Translations under genes and position numbers: made by a program
Origin: Fidelibacterota bacterium
Lineage (GTDB): Bacteria; Fidelibacterota; Marinisomatia; Marinisomatales; TCS56
NCBI GenBank assembly: GCA_013203115.1
Contig: JABMQW010000140.1
Coordinates: forward strand, 1 to 37,209
DNA length: 37,209 nt
Direction of reading: 5' to 3'
Notes under the pieces: generated by a model
The model's input: only the letters and a program-made list of their open reading frames with translations
Databases searched by the model: none
Told to the model about the DNA's origin: nothing
Shown: piece by piece, positions 18,857-28,262 of the stretch
How the letters are laid out: every line of letters starts with the position of its first letter
How positions within the stretch are numbered: position 1 is the stretch's first letter

Positions 18857-19531
18857 ATGATTATTGCAATAGATGGACCGGCAGCATCCGGGAAAAGTAC
18901 TACAGCACGTTTGGTTGCGAAGGGTTTGGATTTCACTTATCTGGATACCGGTGCCATGTATCGCGCTGTTACTTTTGCGGTAATCGAACAGGCAGTCAAT
19001 CTGAATGATAAAACTCAATTACACACCTTACTAACTGGAATTGAGTTGGAGCTATCGACTAGAGCTGAACAGACAGAAATAGTCCTGAACGGTAACGATG
19101 TTTCGGAGAAGATTCGCTCGGTAAAAGTGACTGGTATGGTTAGCGCCGTCAGCGCCGAACCGGCTGTACGGAAAGCAATGGTTGCGCTTCAACGTCGGAT
19201 TGGCGCTAAGCAAAATTGTGTAATTGAAGGTCGCGATATTGGTACGGTAGTATTTCCCGATGCGGAATTCAAGTTTTATATTGTGGCGGATTATGCTACT
19301 CGAGCAGCACGCAGGCAAAAAGACTTGGAAAAACAGAGTGAACATCGATCCTTGAAAGACCTGATTGAGGATTTGAAGATCAGAGATATCAAGGATTCAA
19401 CACGCACCCATTCGCCACTTCGTCAGGCAGCCGATGCTATCATAATTGATACTTCAAATCTCACCATCAAAGAACAAGTAACCCTGATTGTCGACCAGGT
19501 TAAAAGACGACATAATAAGGTAAAAAAATAA
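18857..19531 (+). CDS. cmk: cytidylate kinase
   Basis: MIIAIDGPAASGKSTTARLVAKGLDFTYLDTGAMYRAVT; VIEGRDIGTVVFPDAEFKFY. Confidence 0.97.
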   Translation: MIIAIDGPAASGKSTTARLVAKGLDFTYLDTGAMYRAVTFAVIEQAVNLNDKTQLHTLLTGIELELSTRAEQTEIVLNGNDVSEKIRSVKVTGMVSAVSAEPAVRKAMVALQRRIGAKQNCVIEGRDIGTVVFPDAEFKFYIVADYATRAARRQKDLEKQSEHRSLKDLIEDLKIRDIKDSTRTHSPLRQAADAIIIDTSNLTIKEQVTLIVDQVKRRHNKVKK

Positions 19532-21447
19532 TGACAGAGACAAAACAACCGGAACAGATAGTTGAAGAGATTACCGAGGATATTTCCAAAGTGATCAGTG
19601 AAGAAGCCCAAGGGGCTGATGATTCACCTGCTACTGAAATAGAAATACCGGAAATTAATTACTTAAACCCGCAATTATTTGATTCTGTACGGGTCATTTC
19701 TAAGCGCGAATTAGATGAGAGCGCGATTGATACTGATATTCCCCAGGAGATAAAAGAGAAGTACTTTGACACCATTTCGGACATATCTGAGAATCAGGTT
19801 ATCACCGGCCGGATCATAGGCATGAATGATAAAGAAGTACTGGTTGATATCGGTTTCAAATCCGAAGGTATTATTAATCGTAACGAATTTGGCAGAGATA
19901 TACCTAAAATCGGTGAAAAGATGGAAGTATTTCTGGAGTACATCGAAGATCGTAGCGGGAAGACGGTGCTATCCAAGGAAAAGGCTGATTTTATGCGCCG
20001 CTGGCGTGAGATTAAAGAATATTATGCCGATAAAGAAATAATTAAAGGTCGTATCGTACGCCGAATAAAGGGTGGTATGATTGTCGATCTAAATAGTGTT
20101 CAAGCCTTTTTACCTGGCTCTCAGATCGACGTTAGACCGGTACAGGACTTCGATAAATATCTTGATCAGGAAATTGATCTTAGGATCGTGAAGCTAAATG
20201 AGACCCGGAAAAATATTGTGGTATCCCATAAAATTATTCTTGAAGAGAGTCTCAAAGAACAGCGGGAAGCATTGTTTGAAAAACTTGATGCAGGTCAGGT
20301 TTTAGAAGGTCGTGTAAAGAATATCACTGATTTTGGTGCATTTATTGATCTGGGTGGCATTGACGGTTTGCTGCATATCACTGATCTTTCGTGGGGGCGT
20401 GTTAATCATCCTTCGGAAGTAGTTACAATGGATGAGAATCTCACTGTTAAAGTGATCGATTATGATCAGGAGAAGAAACGTGTATCTCTGGGATTGAAAC
20501 AACTTTTACAGCACCCCTGGGAAAATGTTGAAGAAAAATATCCAATCGAATCCAAGATCATAGGAAAAGTAGTTAGTATGACTAATTACGGTGTTTTCGT
20601 TGAGATTGAGCCCGGTGTTGAAGGATTGATCCATGTTTCCGAAATGTCATGGACACGGCACGTGCGTAATCCATCAGAGATTTATTCCATGGGTGACAAA
20701 GTGGAAGCAATGGTCTTATCAATTGATTCGGAAGAACGTAAGATCAGTCTTGGAGCGAAACAGTTGCAACCCGATCCTTGGGATGAAATTGAAGACCATT
20801 TCATGGTCGGTACCATTAAGAAAGGTAAAATTATTAATCTCACTCAATTCGGCGCCTTTGTTGAACTAGCGGAAGGAATTGACGGTTTAATTCATGTTTC
20901 CGATCTTTCTTGGACCAAGGTTGTTCGTCATCCAAAGGAAATTGTCGAGAAAAACCAGGATGTGGAAGTGCGAGTACTGGAAGTATCCCGAGAAAGTCGT
21001 CGTATTTCACTGGGTCTTAAGCAAGTCACTGATGATCCTTGGCCAGATATTATCCAACATTTTACCGGCGGCAAATCAGTAGAAGGTGAAGTTATACGCG
21101 TACTTGATAAAGGTATTATCCTGCAATTGGAAAAGGAAGTTGAGGGTATCATACCTATTTCCAGGCTATCCAAACGGGATCGTAAGGCCATGGCCCGCAA
21201 GTATAAACCCGGTTCTACGATCATTGGTGTCGTAATGGAAGTGAAGCCGGAGGATAAAAAGGTGATCCTATTTGTGGATGATTTGACAACTGATGAGAAA
21301 AAAGTTAAATCCGACGATGTATCAGTTTTTCTAGAAAATCAGGAACTACCCGCAACTGAAAAAATCGAATTACCGGATGAGTTAACCCGATTGAACGGTG
21401 ATGAAGACGAAGCAAAGGAAGTAACTGATACTAAAGCTAACGAATAG
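19531..21447 (+). CDS. rpsA: 30S ribosomal protein S1
   Basis: Six S1 motifs, e.g. GRVKNITDFGAFIDLGGIDGLLHITDLSW; directly after cmk. Confidence 0.97.
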   Translation: MTETKQPEQIVEEITEDISKVISEEAQGADDSPATEIEIPEINYLNPQLFDSVRVISKRELDESAIDTDIPQEIKEKYFDTISDISENQVITGRIIGMNDKEVLVDIGFKSEGIINRNEFGRDIPKIGEKMEVFLEYIEDRSGKTVLSKEKADFMRRWREIKEYYADKEIIKGRIVRRIKGGMIVDLNSVQAFLPGSQIDVRPVQDFDKYLDQEIDLRIVKLNETRKNIVVSHKIILEESLKEQREALFEKLDAGQVLEGRVKNITDFGAFIDLGGIDGLLHITDLSWGRVNHPSEVVTMDENLTVKVIDYDQEKKRVSLGLKQLLQHPWENVEEKYPIESKIIGKVVSMTNYGVFVEIEPGVEGLIHVSEMSWTRHVRNPSEIYSMGDKVEAMVLSIDSEERKISLGAKQLQPDPWDEIEDHFMVGTIKKGKIINLTQFGAFVELAEGIDGLIHVSDLSWTKVVRHPKEIVEKNQDVEVRVLEVSRESRRISLGLKQVTDDPWPDIIQHFTGGKSVEGEVIRVLDKGIILQLEKEVEGIIPISRLSKRDRKAMARKYKPGSTIIGVVMEVKPEDKKVILFVDDLTTDEKKVKSDDVSVFLENQELPATEKIELPDELTRLNGDEDEAKEVTDTKANE

Positions 21448-21476
21448 GGCATAAACCTTTACCAGGTAGAGAATCC

Positions 21477-22448
21477 TTGTCATTTATTTCCTTACCAACA
21501 CGCCAGCAGTTAGGCCTCTTTATCGGTGCTTTTCTGCTGGCGTTTTTTCTTTGGCTGTTTGTTTCCAGCCAGAAAGTTTTTATATCCGAACTTGAAATCC
21601 CAATAGAAGTACGTAACATTCAGGCGCGGAAAACTCTGCGCCAGGAAATCCCGCAGGTTGCTAAAGTACGTTTCAGAGGTTCAGGACGAGCATTATTGAA
21701 AGCATATTTATTAAAAAATGTTTTTGACCTGAAACTGGTGATCGATTTAGAGCGTATGCAAACTGAATATGATTTCATTCTGAATGAGTATTTTGAACGC
21801 TATCCCCAAAAAATTTATATCCCAAACGCTTTCGATATTAGCTTTATTGAGATTATATATCCTGACTCCTTACATATCTCACTTGATGATATTATGGTTA
21901 AACGGGTTCCTGTCGTGGCCGAAATTGAGGTCACACCAGCACCGGGTTACCTGATCATGGGTGATCCTGTCTTATCTCCGGCCACTGTCGAATTATCGGG
22001 TCCCTTTGAGTTGGTTACTAAAATAAATCGGGTATTGATGGCCAAAGATACCTTGTATGATCTTGATTTGCCTGTAAAACAAGTTTATCGTTTAGAGCTA
22101 ATAGACCGCTTAATCGACCGGTCCGATTCGGAGATAGTATATACGCTTGACGTACAAGCAATTGGTGAGCGGATTATTACTGAAATACCGGTGGAGGTGA
22201 TAAATATTTTGCCTAATCTGAGAGTATTCGTTAATCCGCGTACCGTATCTTTAACAATTACAGGCGGCATTGAATATATCGCAGGTATAAGACCAGAAGA
22301 TATACAAGTAGTAATTGATTTCAGACGTCAGTGGAATCCCCGAAAGCAGTTTTATGAGCCCTCGGTCAGTATCTCAGGTAATTTATTGGAATGGAGGGAT
22401 TTATCCCCGAGAAATCTGGAATTAGTTGTTACCAGGGAAATAGGTTGA
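21477..22448 (+). CDS. YbbR/CdaR-like domain protein
   Basis: N-terminal TM then repeated YbbR-like units (EIEVTPAPGYLIMGDPVLSPATVELSGP); TTG start. Confidence 0.75.
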   Translation: MSFISLPTRQQLGLFIGAFLLAFFLWLFVSSQKVFISELEIPIEVRNIQARKTLRQEIPQVAKVRFRGSGRALLKAYLLKNVFDLKLVIDLERMQTEYDFILNEYFERYPQKIYIPNAFDISFIEIIYPDSLHISLDDIMVKRVPVVAEIEVTPAPGYLIMGDPVLSPATVELSGPFELVTKINRVLMAKDTLYDLDLPVKQVYRLELIDRLIDRSDSEIVYTLDVQAIGERIITEIPVEVINILPNLRVFVNPRTVSLTITGGIEYIAGIRPEDIQVVIDFRRQWNPRKQFYEPSVSISGNLLEWRDLSPRNLELVVTREIG

Positions 22449-23446
22449 TTGTCCTTGGCATTGAATCATCCTGTGATGAGACGGCGGCAGCCATTTGCTC
22501 ACAAGGTCGCATTCTTGCCAGTATAGTTAGTTCCCAGGAGATTCATACCCTGTATGGTGGTGTTGTGCCGGAGTTGGCTGCGCGGGAACATGAACGCTAT
22601 CTTAATTCAATTGTTGACCGGGTTATGGAACGATCCGGCCTTATCCTGACCGATCTTGAAGGCTTGGCTGTTACCCAAGGTCCCGGTTTAGCTGGTACGT
22701 TATTAACCGGAGTATGTTTTGCCAAAGGACTAGCTCTGAGTCTATCCCTGCCCATTCTTGGCGTTAATCATCTGGAAGCACACATCTTTGCCAATTTCTT
22801 AGCTGAGCCGGATTTAACTTACCCGTTTGTCTGTTTGTTAGTTTCAGGTGGGCATACTCAATTATGGTATATTAAAGGTTTGCAGGATTATCAATTACTT
22901 GGTACGAGCCGTGATGATGCCGCGGGCGAAGCTTTCGATAAGGGTGCCAGAATCTTAGGATTGAAGTATCCGGGTGGCCCTGAGATTGAACGCTTGGCGG
23001 CCGGAGGAGATAACCATGCTGTTGATTTTCCCCGTGCCTTTATTAACAGCCCAGAATTGGAATTTAGTTTCAGTGGCCTGAAAACAGCCTTATTATATTT
23101 CATGGACGATGTTAAGTCTGGTCGGAAAACTGCTCACATTGTTGATGTCGCTGCCAGTTACCAGGCAGCAATTATCGATGTATTAACAGTAAAACTGGCT
23201 CAAGCCGTGTCACGTACCGGAGTTAGCACCTGTGTTATTGCCGGTGGAGTGGCTGCAAATACTTATTTACGACAATCCGTTACTAATATTTTCGAAAATG
23301 AAGTTAAAGTTCTGTTCCCAGAACAGGCTTTATGTACGGATAATGCTGCTATGGTAGCTTATTTGGGGGAAATATATTTATCCAAAGGAATTTCAACCGC
23401 CCTTGATTTTCCGGTAAAGCCCAATTTCAGTCTGGTTAAGAAATAA
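22445..23446 (+). CDS. tsaD: tRNA N6-adenosine threonylcarbamoyltransferase TsaD
   Basis: IVLGIESSCDETAAAI, GGVVPELAAREH, LLVSGGHTQL, GGVAANTYLR; TTG start at 22445 preferred over 22391. Confidence 0.96.
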   Translation: MIVLGIESSCDETAAAICSQGRILASIVSSQEIHTLYGGVVPELAAREHERYLNSIVDRVMERSGLILTDLEGLAVTQGPGLAGTLLTGVCFAKGLALSLSLPILGVNHLEAHIFANFLAEPDLTYPFVCLLVSGGHTQLWYIKGLQDYQLLGTSRDDAAGEAFDKGARILGLKYPGGPEIERLAAGGDNHAVDFPRAFINSPELEFSFSGLKTALLYFMDDVKSGRKTAHIVDVAASYQAAIIDVLTVKLAQAVSRTGVSTCVIAGGVAANTYLRQSVTNIFENEVKVLFPEQALCTDNAAMVAYLGEIYLSKGISTALDFPVKPNFSLVKK

Positions 23447-25561
23447 ATGATAGATATTGAATTCTTGCAATCCTTTGACAATTGGGCTTGGGGATTACTT
23501 ATATTAGTTTTGGGAGCATTAATTTGGAGTTTCCGCGCGATCAGGACACATCGATTTATTCGTTTATTGTTTTTGTTGCGGCTGATATTGTTTTGTCTGT
23601 GTTTAATTCTTTTAAGTCAACCCCGCCTGACAATTCGCAAGGTAGAAAATTTTCCCCGCGAATGGAATTTGTATTTCGATAATTCACTTAGTATGAGCTA
23701 TCATCAAAATTTTTCGCTGGCTGCCTTGAACAACGGTATCCAGGAACTAACACGTGAATTCAATCAGAGAGATCTTCATCTCAATTCTTTTTATTTTACC
23801 CAAGATGTCCATAAATTATTCACTGATCCGATAATTACTGGTGACGGTGCCTCAACCGATTTAGGCAAGGTTCTGACACATATTGCTGACCTCGATCCTA
23901 ATTTCACTTCTGGTGCAATAATAGTTACCGATGGCCAGCCTACTCAGGGAATTAATCCTGTTCAGATTTCTGAAAATATAGCTGTGCCGATTTTCACGAT
24001 AGGGATTGGCGATACGACACCGATGGTGGATGTGGCTATCCATTCTCTGGATGTACCAACGGTAGCTATTATGGGCGATGATTTATCGCTATCAGTATTT
24101 ATTTCTTCGATCGGACCGCTTAACGATCGCATTAATGTAATTCTGATGGATGGCGATAAACCGATTGGTTCAAAGTTTATAACGGTGCATGGGCAGGGCT
24201 CGCAACAGAAGGTACTTTTTCGATTTAAGCCTAAGGTGCTGGGGATTAATAGTTTTGAAATAGTCACCTCTTCATTGGAAGATGAAATCAATGTGCTAAA
24301 TAACCGCCAGAAATTCCAGGTCACGGTTTTAAAGGATCGTTATCAGGTAGCACTTGTGACTGGGAGTCCAAATTTTAATACAACTTTATTAACTAATTTT
24401 TTAAAAAATAATCCACGGGTGAACCTGAATCATTTTCTCCAAGTTGGCAGTGAATTTCGTCCACCTTTGAAGCAATTTTGGGAAGCGAAGTATGACCTGA
24501 TCATATTTGACAATTTTCCTAACTCGCAACTCAGTTCTCAATGGCAGAGAATATTCGGCCGCAAGCTAATTGCGCATAAATCCTCGTTAGCCTGGATCAT
24601 CGGTCCTGATGTCAAAACCAGGTCGGGTCAGGGACTGTATCCTTTCTTCCATTTAAAACCGTTTGGAGATGTGCTTGACCCCAATAAAAGCTTTTCTTGG
24701 TATTTCACTGAAGAATTTATCGATTCTCCGTTGGGCCGGGGATTTACTGCCGCGGATATACCAAACGAAAATCGACTACCACCTTTGAAACCGGGATTAC
24801 AGGTTGAAAGTATCCACGATGATCTGAAAGCCTACGCCTATCTGTCCGGTCCGATTGAATTACCACTAATAATGTTCGGTGAAAAAGAAAATTTACGTAG
24901 CCTGATATGGACGGCGCCTGGTTTTTACGGAGTTCATTATAAATTAACCGGATCCAAATATAGTACTCTGGCAACTCAAATTTTGGATGGTATGCTGGGA
25001 TGGTTATTGCGTACCAGTAGTTCTGAAAAATTGTATTTTCGATTGAATAAAGAAGTTTATCAGCAGGGCGAAGCAATTATTATTACCGGAAATATGGCTG
25101 GTCAGCAGGTCATCAATCCATCAATAACCAAAGCATTCATTCGGATTTATAGAAATGAGGAACGAATGTCCTCAGGAGAATTAATCTACAACTTTGAACG
25201 GCAGCGCTGGGAAGGTGAATTATGGGCTTCGAAACCAGGACACTACCGGTTCGAAATAATAATTGATGATGGCACCGGCTCAAGTACCCAAAGTGGAGAT
25301 TTTTTGGTATCCGAAGGACAAATCGAATTGAATAAAGTTTTTGTCAACCGGAATTCCCTTAATCGTATTTCTGCCAATACAGGTGGTTTATATTTCCCCT
25401 GGAACCTGCGTTTCAATCTTTTTGACCATTTGAATAAGGAGGAAACGGTATCTACCAAACAGATAATTATTCGTTTTGGTGAGGAATATCTGGTACTGGC
25501 TAGCCTACTTTTACTTCTGGTAGTCGAATGGATAGTCCGGCGATTTTATGGTCTGCAATAA
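23447..25561 (+). CDS. vWA-domain membrane protein
   Basis: Two N-terminal TMs and one C-terminal TM; MIDAS-like DNSLS...STDLG...VTDGQPT. Confidence 0.8.
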   Translation: MIDIEFLQSFDNWAWGLLILVLGALIWSFRAIRTHRFIRLLFLLRLILFCLCLILLSQPRLTIRKVENFPREWNLYFDNSLSMSYHQNFSLAALNNGIQELTREFNQRDLHLNSFYFTQDVHKLFTDPIITGDGASTDLGKVLTHIADLDPNFTSGAIIVTDGQPTQGINPVQISENIAVPIFTIGIGDTTPMVDVAIHSLDVPTVAIMGDDLSLSVFISSIGPLNDRINVILMDGDKPIGSKFITVHGQGSQQKVLFRFKPKVLGINSFEIVTSSLEDEINVLNNRQKFQVTVLKDRYQVALVTGSPNFNTTLLTNFLKNNPRVNLNHFLQVGSEFRPPLKQFWEAKYDLIIFDNFPNSQLSSQWQRIFGRKLIAHKSSLAWIIGPDVKTRSGQGLYPFFHLKPFGDVLDPNKSFSWYFTEEFIDSPLGRGFTAADIPNENRLPPLKPGLQVESIHDDLKAYAYLSGPIELPLIMFGEKENLRSLIWTAPGFYGVHYKLTGSKYSTLATQILDGMLGWLLRTSSSEKLYFRLNKEVYQQGEAIIITGNMAGQQVINPSITKAFIRIYRNEERMSSGELIYNFERQRWEGELWASKPGHYRFEIIIDDGTGSSTQSGDFLVSEGQIELNKVFVNRNSLNRISANTGGLYFPWNLRFNLFDHLNKEETVSTKQIIIRFGEEYLVLASLLLLLVVEWIVRRFYGLQ

Positions 25562-25628
25562 TTGGCATTATAAGTTTACTTCTATCAATAACACAGCTTA
25601 TTTTCAGGACTAAAATTTTGAGTGAATT

Positions 25629-26945
25629 GTGAAACATATTACAGTAATTGGAACGGGATATGTCGGATTGGTGAACGGAGCAGGGCTGGCCGATTTCGGG
25701 AATTTGGTCATCTGTTGTGATATCGATGCACGAAAGATTGAAATGCTCAATCATGGACAGATTCCGATTTATGAGCCCGGGTTGGAAGAAGTCGTTGAAC
25801 GGAACGTATCGACCGGCAGACTCTCTTTTACAACCGATCTTGATCAAGCGATCAGTCGATCGGAAGTAATTTACATTGCTGTTGGTACACCCCAGGGCGC
25901 CAATGGTGAAGCTGATATTTCTGCCGTTATGTCCGTCGCGGAACGGATTGGGAAGAATTTAACGGAATATAAGGTCATTTGTACCAAGAGTACTGTTCCA
26001 ATCGGTACCGGAAAAAAAATTATTGCCGCAATAAAAACAAAAGTGGATGTTACCGATTTTGATTATGTATCCAACCCGGAATTTTTACGGGAGGGGGCGG
26101 CCATTAAGGATTTTTTATGGCCCGACCGGGTTGTGATTGGTGCTGAATCCGAGCGTGCTTTCAAGATAATGCGGGATGTTTACCGTCCCCTTTTTATCAA
26201 CGAGACGCCAGTTATCCAGACTAATATTGTCACGGCTGAGACAATTAAATATGCCAGTAACGCCTTTTTGGCACTGAAAATCAGCTATATTAATGAAATT
26301 GCAAATTTATGCGAGGCGGTGGGAGGAGATATCCATCAGGTTGCCCGGGCAATGGGACTGGACGGACGTATCAGTTCAAAATTTCTGCATCCGGGACCTG
26401 GCTATGGCGGTTCTTGTTTCCCCAAGGATACCAATGCCTTGGTCACGATGGCTGAGACGGCAGGTGTTTGTATTTCGACCGTAAAAGCGGCTATTTCCGC
26501 CAATGATATTCAGAAACAAAGAATGGTAAATAAACTGCGGAAACTGGTGGGTGGGAGTTTTGACGGTAAACAGATTGCTGTGCTTGGCTTGAGTTTTAAA
26601 CCACAGACCGATGATGTACGGGATTCCGCCTCAATTGTGATGTTGGAAGCTTTGGAACGTGAAGGTGCTCTAATTAGGGCTTATGATCCGGTGGCGGTGG
26701 AATCGATGCGGAAAAAATTTCCGGAGATCGACTATTATGATAATTGGGAAACGGCCATAGCCGGCGCCGAGGCTGTAGTTATCATGACCGAGTGGAATGA
26801 ATTTCGGGGAATGGACCTGGAAGATCTGGGAAAGCGGTTGTCAAAAAAGATTATTCTTGATACCCGAAACATTTTCCGGCCAATGGAATTGAAACGGTTA
26901 GGATTTATTTTTGATAATGTCGGTAGATTAACCGAACTAATATGA
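25629..26945 (+). CDS. ugd: UDP-glucose/GDP-mannose-type 6-dehydrogenase
   Basis: ITVIGTGYVGLVNGAGLADFG, CTKSTVPIGTG, NPEFLREGAAIKDF, HPGPGYGGSCFPKDT, LGLSFKPQTDDVRDS; GTG start. Confidence 0.95.
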   Translation: MKHITVIGTGYVGLVNGAGLADFGNLVICCDIDARKIEMLNHGQIPIYEPGLEEVVERNVSTGRLSFTTDLDQAISRSEVIYIAVGTPQGANGEADISAVMSVAERIGKNLTEYKVICTKSTVPIGTGKKIIAAIKTKVDVTDFDYVSNPEFLREGAAIKDFLWPDRVVIGAESERAFKIMRDVYRPLFINETPVIQTNIVTAETIKYASNAFLALKISYINEIANLCEAVGGDIHQVARAMGLDGRISSKFLHPGPGYGGSCFPKDTNALVTMAETAGVCISTVKAAISANDIQKQRMVNKLRKLVGGSFDGKQIAVLGLSFKPQTDDVRDSASIVMLEALEREGALIRAYDPVAVESMRKKFPEIDYYDNWETAIAGAEAVVIMTEWNEFRGMDLEDLGKRLSKKIILDTRNIFRPMELKRLGFIFDNVGRLTELI

Positions 26946-27067
26946 AATCAAGTAAAAATTATCTGATGATCGAACAAGCAATATTAATCGATTCTGATCT
27001 TACCGGTTCATCACTCTGACGTTGGTGGAGTACCTTATTAGTAATCAATATAAAATAAGTAGTTAAA

Positions 27068-28258
27068 ATGAGAATAATTTTTATTTCACTAATCCTTACC
27101 ATAACGTCCGTTATTATTCCCCAAACATTTGGACGAATCGGATTGGATCAAGAGCTTGCTTCACAACAGGAAATGCAAGCGCTGGAATCATTTGAAGAAA
27201 CATTTGCTCTGGAAAAAGCTATTGATCCTGCAAATTATATATTAGGGTCTGGGGACGAATTAGGATTGAATATTCTCACGAGTCAGAATATTACCTGGCC
27301 GTTAACCGTTACTCCAACAGGAGATTTATTTATTCCATCGGTCGGAATAATACACGTCGCCGGAATTTCACTGGAAGAGGCAACTGTTAAAGTACGTAAT
27401 TTTATTGTTACACAAGCCTACCCTAATTCAAAGGTTACACTTGCATTAATTAATTTACGCCAATTTAAGGTGCAGGTATCCGGTGCAGTAAACCAACCGG
27501 GGTTTGTGACAATTACACCGGTTGATCGACTAAGTGACGTTATAAAAAAAGTGGGCAATTTTCATCAATTTGCCCGGGAATACAATATTATTATTTACCG
27601 GAAAGAGCAGAAACCGATTATTATTGATTATTTTATGTATTGGCAAAATGGGGATCTGGCGCATAATCCTTCATTTCTCGAAGGTGACGTAATACAAGTA
27701 CCTTTCGGTAACATTGAAACGGAAGGTATTGTAATCCGTGGATCAGTTACCGGGCGTGGATATGATATCATTAAAAAGAATGAAACGCTGGAAAATTATA
27801 TTCGACGTAAGGCAAAATTTGCCACTAATGCTGATTTGGAATCAGTCACAATCACACGACGAATAAAAGATGATCTAGAGATTATTCACATTACACCAGA
27901 TAAATTTCATTCAACATTACTAGAACCAAGAGATGCAATTGATATTTTAGGAGAACGTGGTGTTACGGTTAATGGATATGTACAAGTCCCAGGTGGATAT
28001 TCCTTTTTACCGGGATTTTCAGTCTCGAATTATATCAGCATTGCCGGGGGGAATACACCCACTGGAGATGCTGATAAAGCTTTTGTGCGGCACCTGGACG
28101 GAAGCCTGGAAAAAGGGCAAATGGTATTAGTTAGACGGGGGGATGTCATTGTTGTCCCCCGAACCATAAAAAGTGTTATATTTGGTAATATAGGCATTTT
28201 ACAGATTGTTACGTCACTAACAACAATTTATTTAACTTACATTGCTGCAACAAAGTAA
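27068..28258 (+). CDS. polysaccharide export protein with SLBB domains (Wza-like)
   Basis: YILGSGDELGLNIL, ITWPLTVTPTGDLFIPSVGIIHVAGISLEEA, FKVQVSGAVNQPGFVTITPVDRLSDVI; C-terminal hydrophobic segment. Confidence 0.88.
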   Translation: MRIIFISLILTITSVIIPQTFGRIGLDQELASQQEMQALESFEETFALEKAIDPANYILGSGDELGLNILTSQNITWPLTVTPTGDLFIPSVGIIHVAGISLEEATVKVRNFIVTQAYPNSKVTLALINLRQFKVQVSGAVNQPGFVTITPVDRLSDVIKKVGNFHQFAREYNIIIYRKEQKPIIIDYFMYWQNGDLAHNPSFLEGDVIQVPFGNIETEGIVIRGSVTGRGYDIIKKNETLENYIRRKAKFATNADLESVTITRRIKDDLEIIHITPDKFHSTLLEPRDAIDILGERGVTVNGYVQVPGGYSFLPGFSVSNYISIAGGNTPTGDADKAFVRHLDGSLEKGQMVLVRRGDVIVVPRTIKSVIFGNIGILQIVTSLTTIYLTYIAATK

Positions 28259-28262
28259 AATA

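Noticed and set aside
18808-19008. Plus-strand 66-aa ORF overlapping the cmk start
   Set aside because: Out of frame with a clear cmk CDS; coincidental.
23962-24324. 120-aa minus-strand ORF opposite the vWA gene
   Set aside because: Antisense shadow ORF without RBS or homology-like features.
25500-25847. 115-aa minus-strand ORF crossing the vWA-ugd junction
   Set aside because: Overlaps the 5' end of a strongly supported ugd; no recognisable domain.
26946-27067. Possible JUMPstart/ops element before the export gene (ctctgacgttggtggagtacc)
   Set aside because: Does not match the ops core GGCGGTAGC closely; no other element features.
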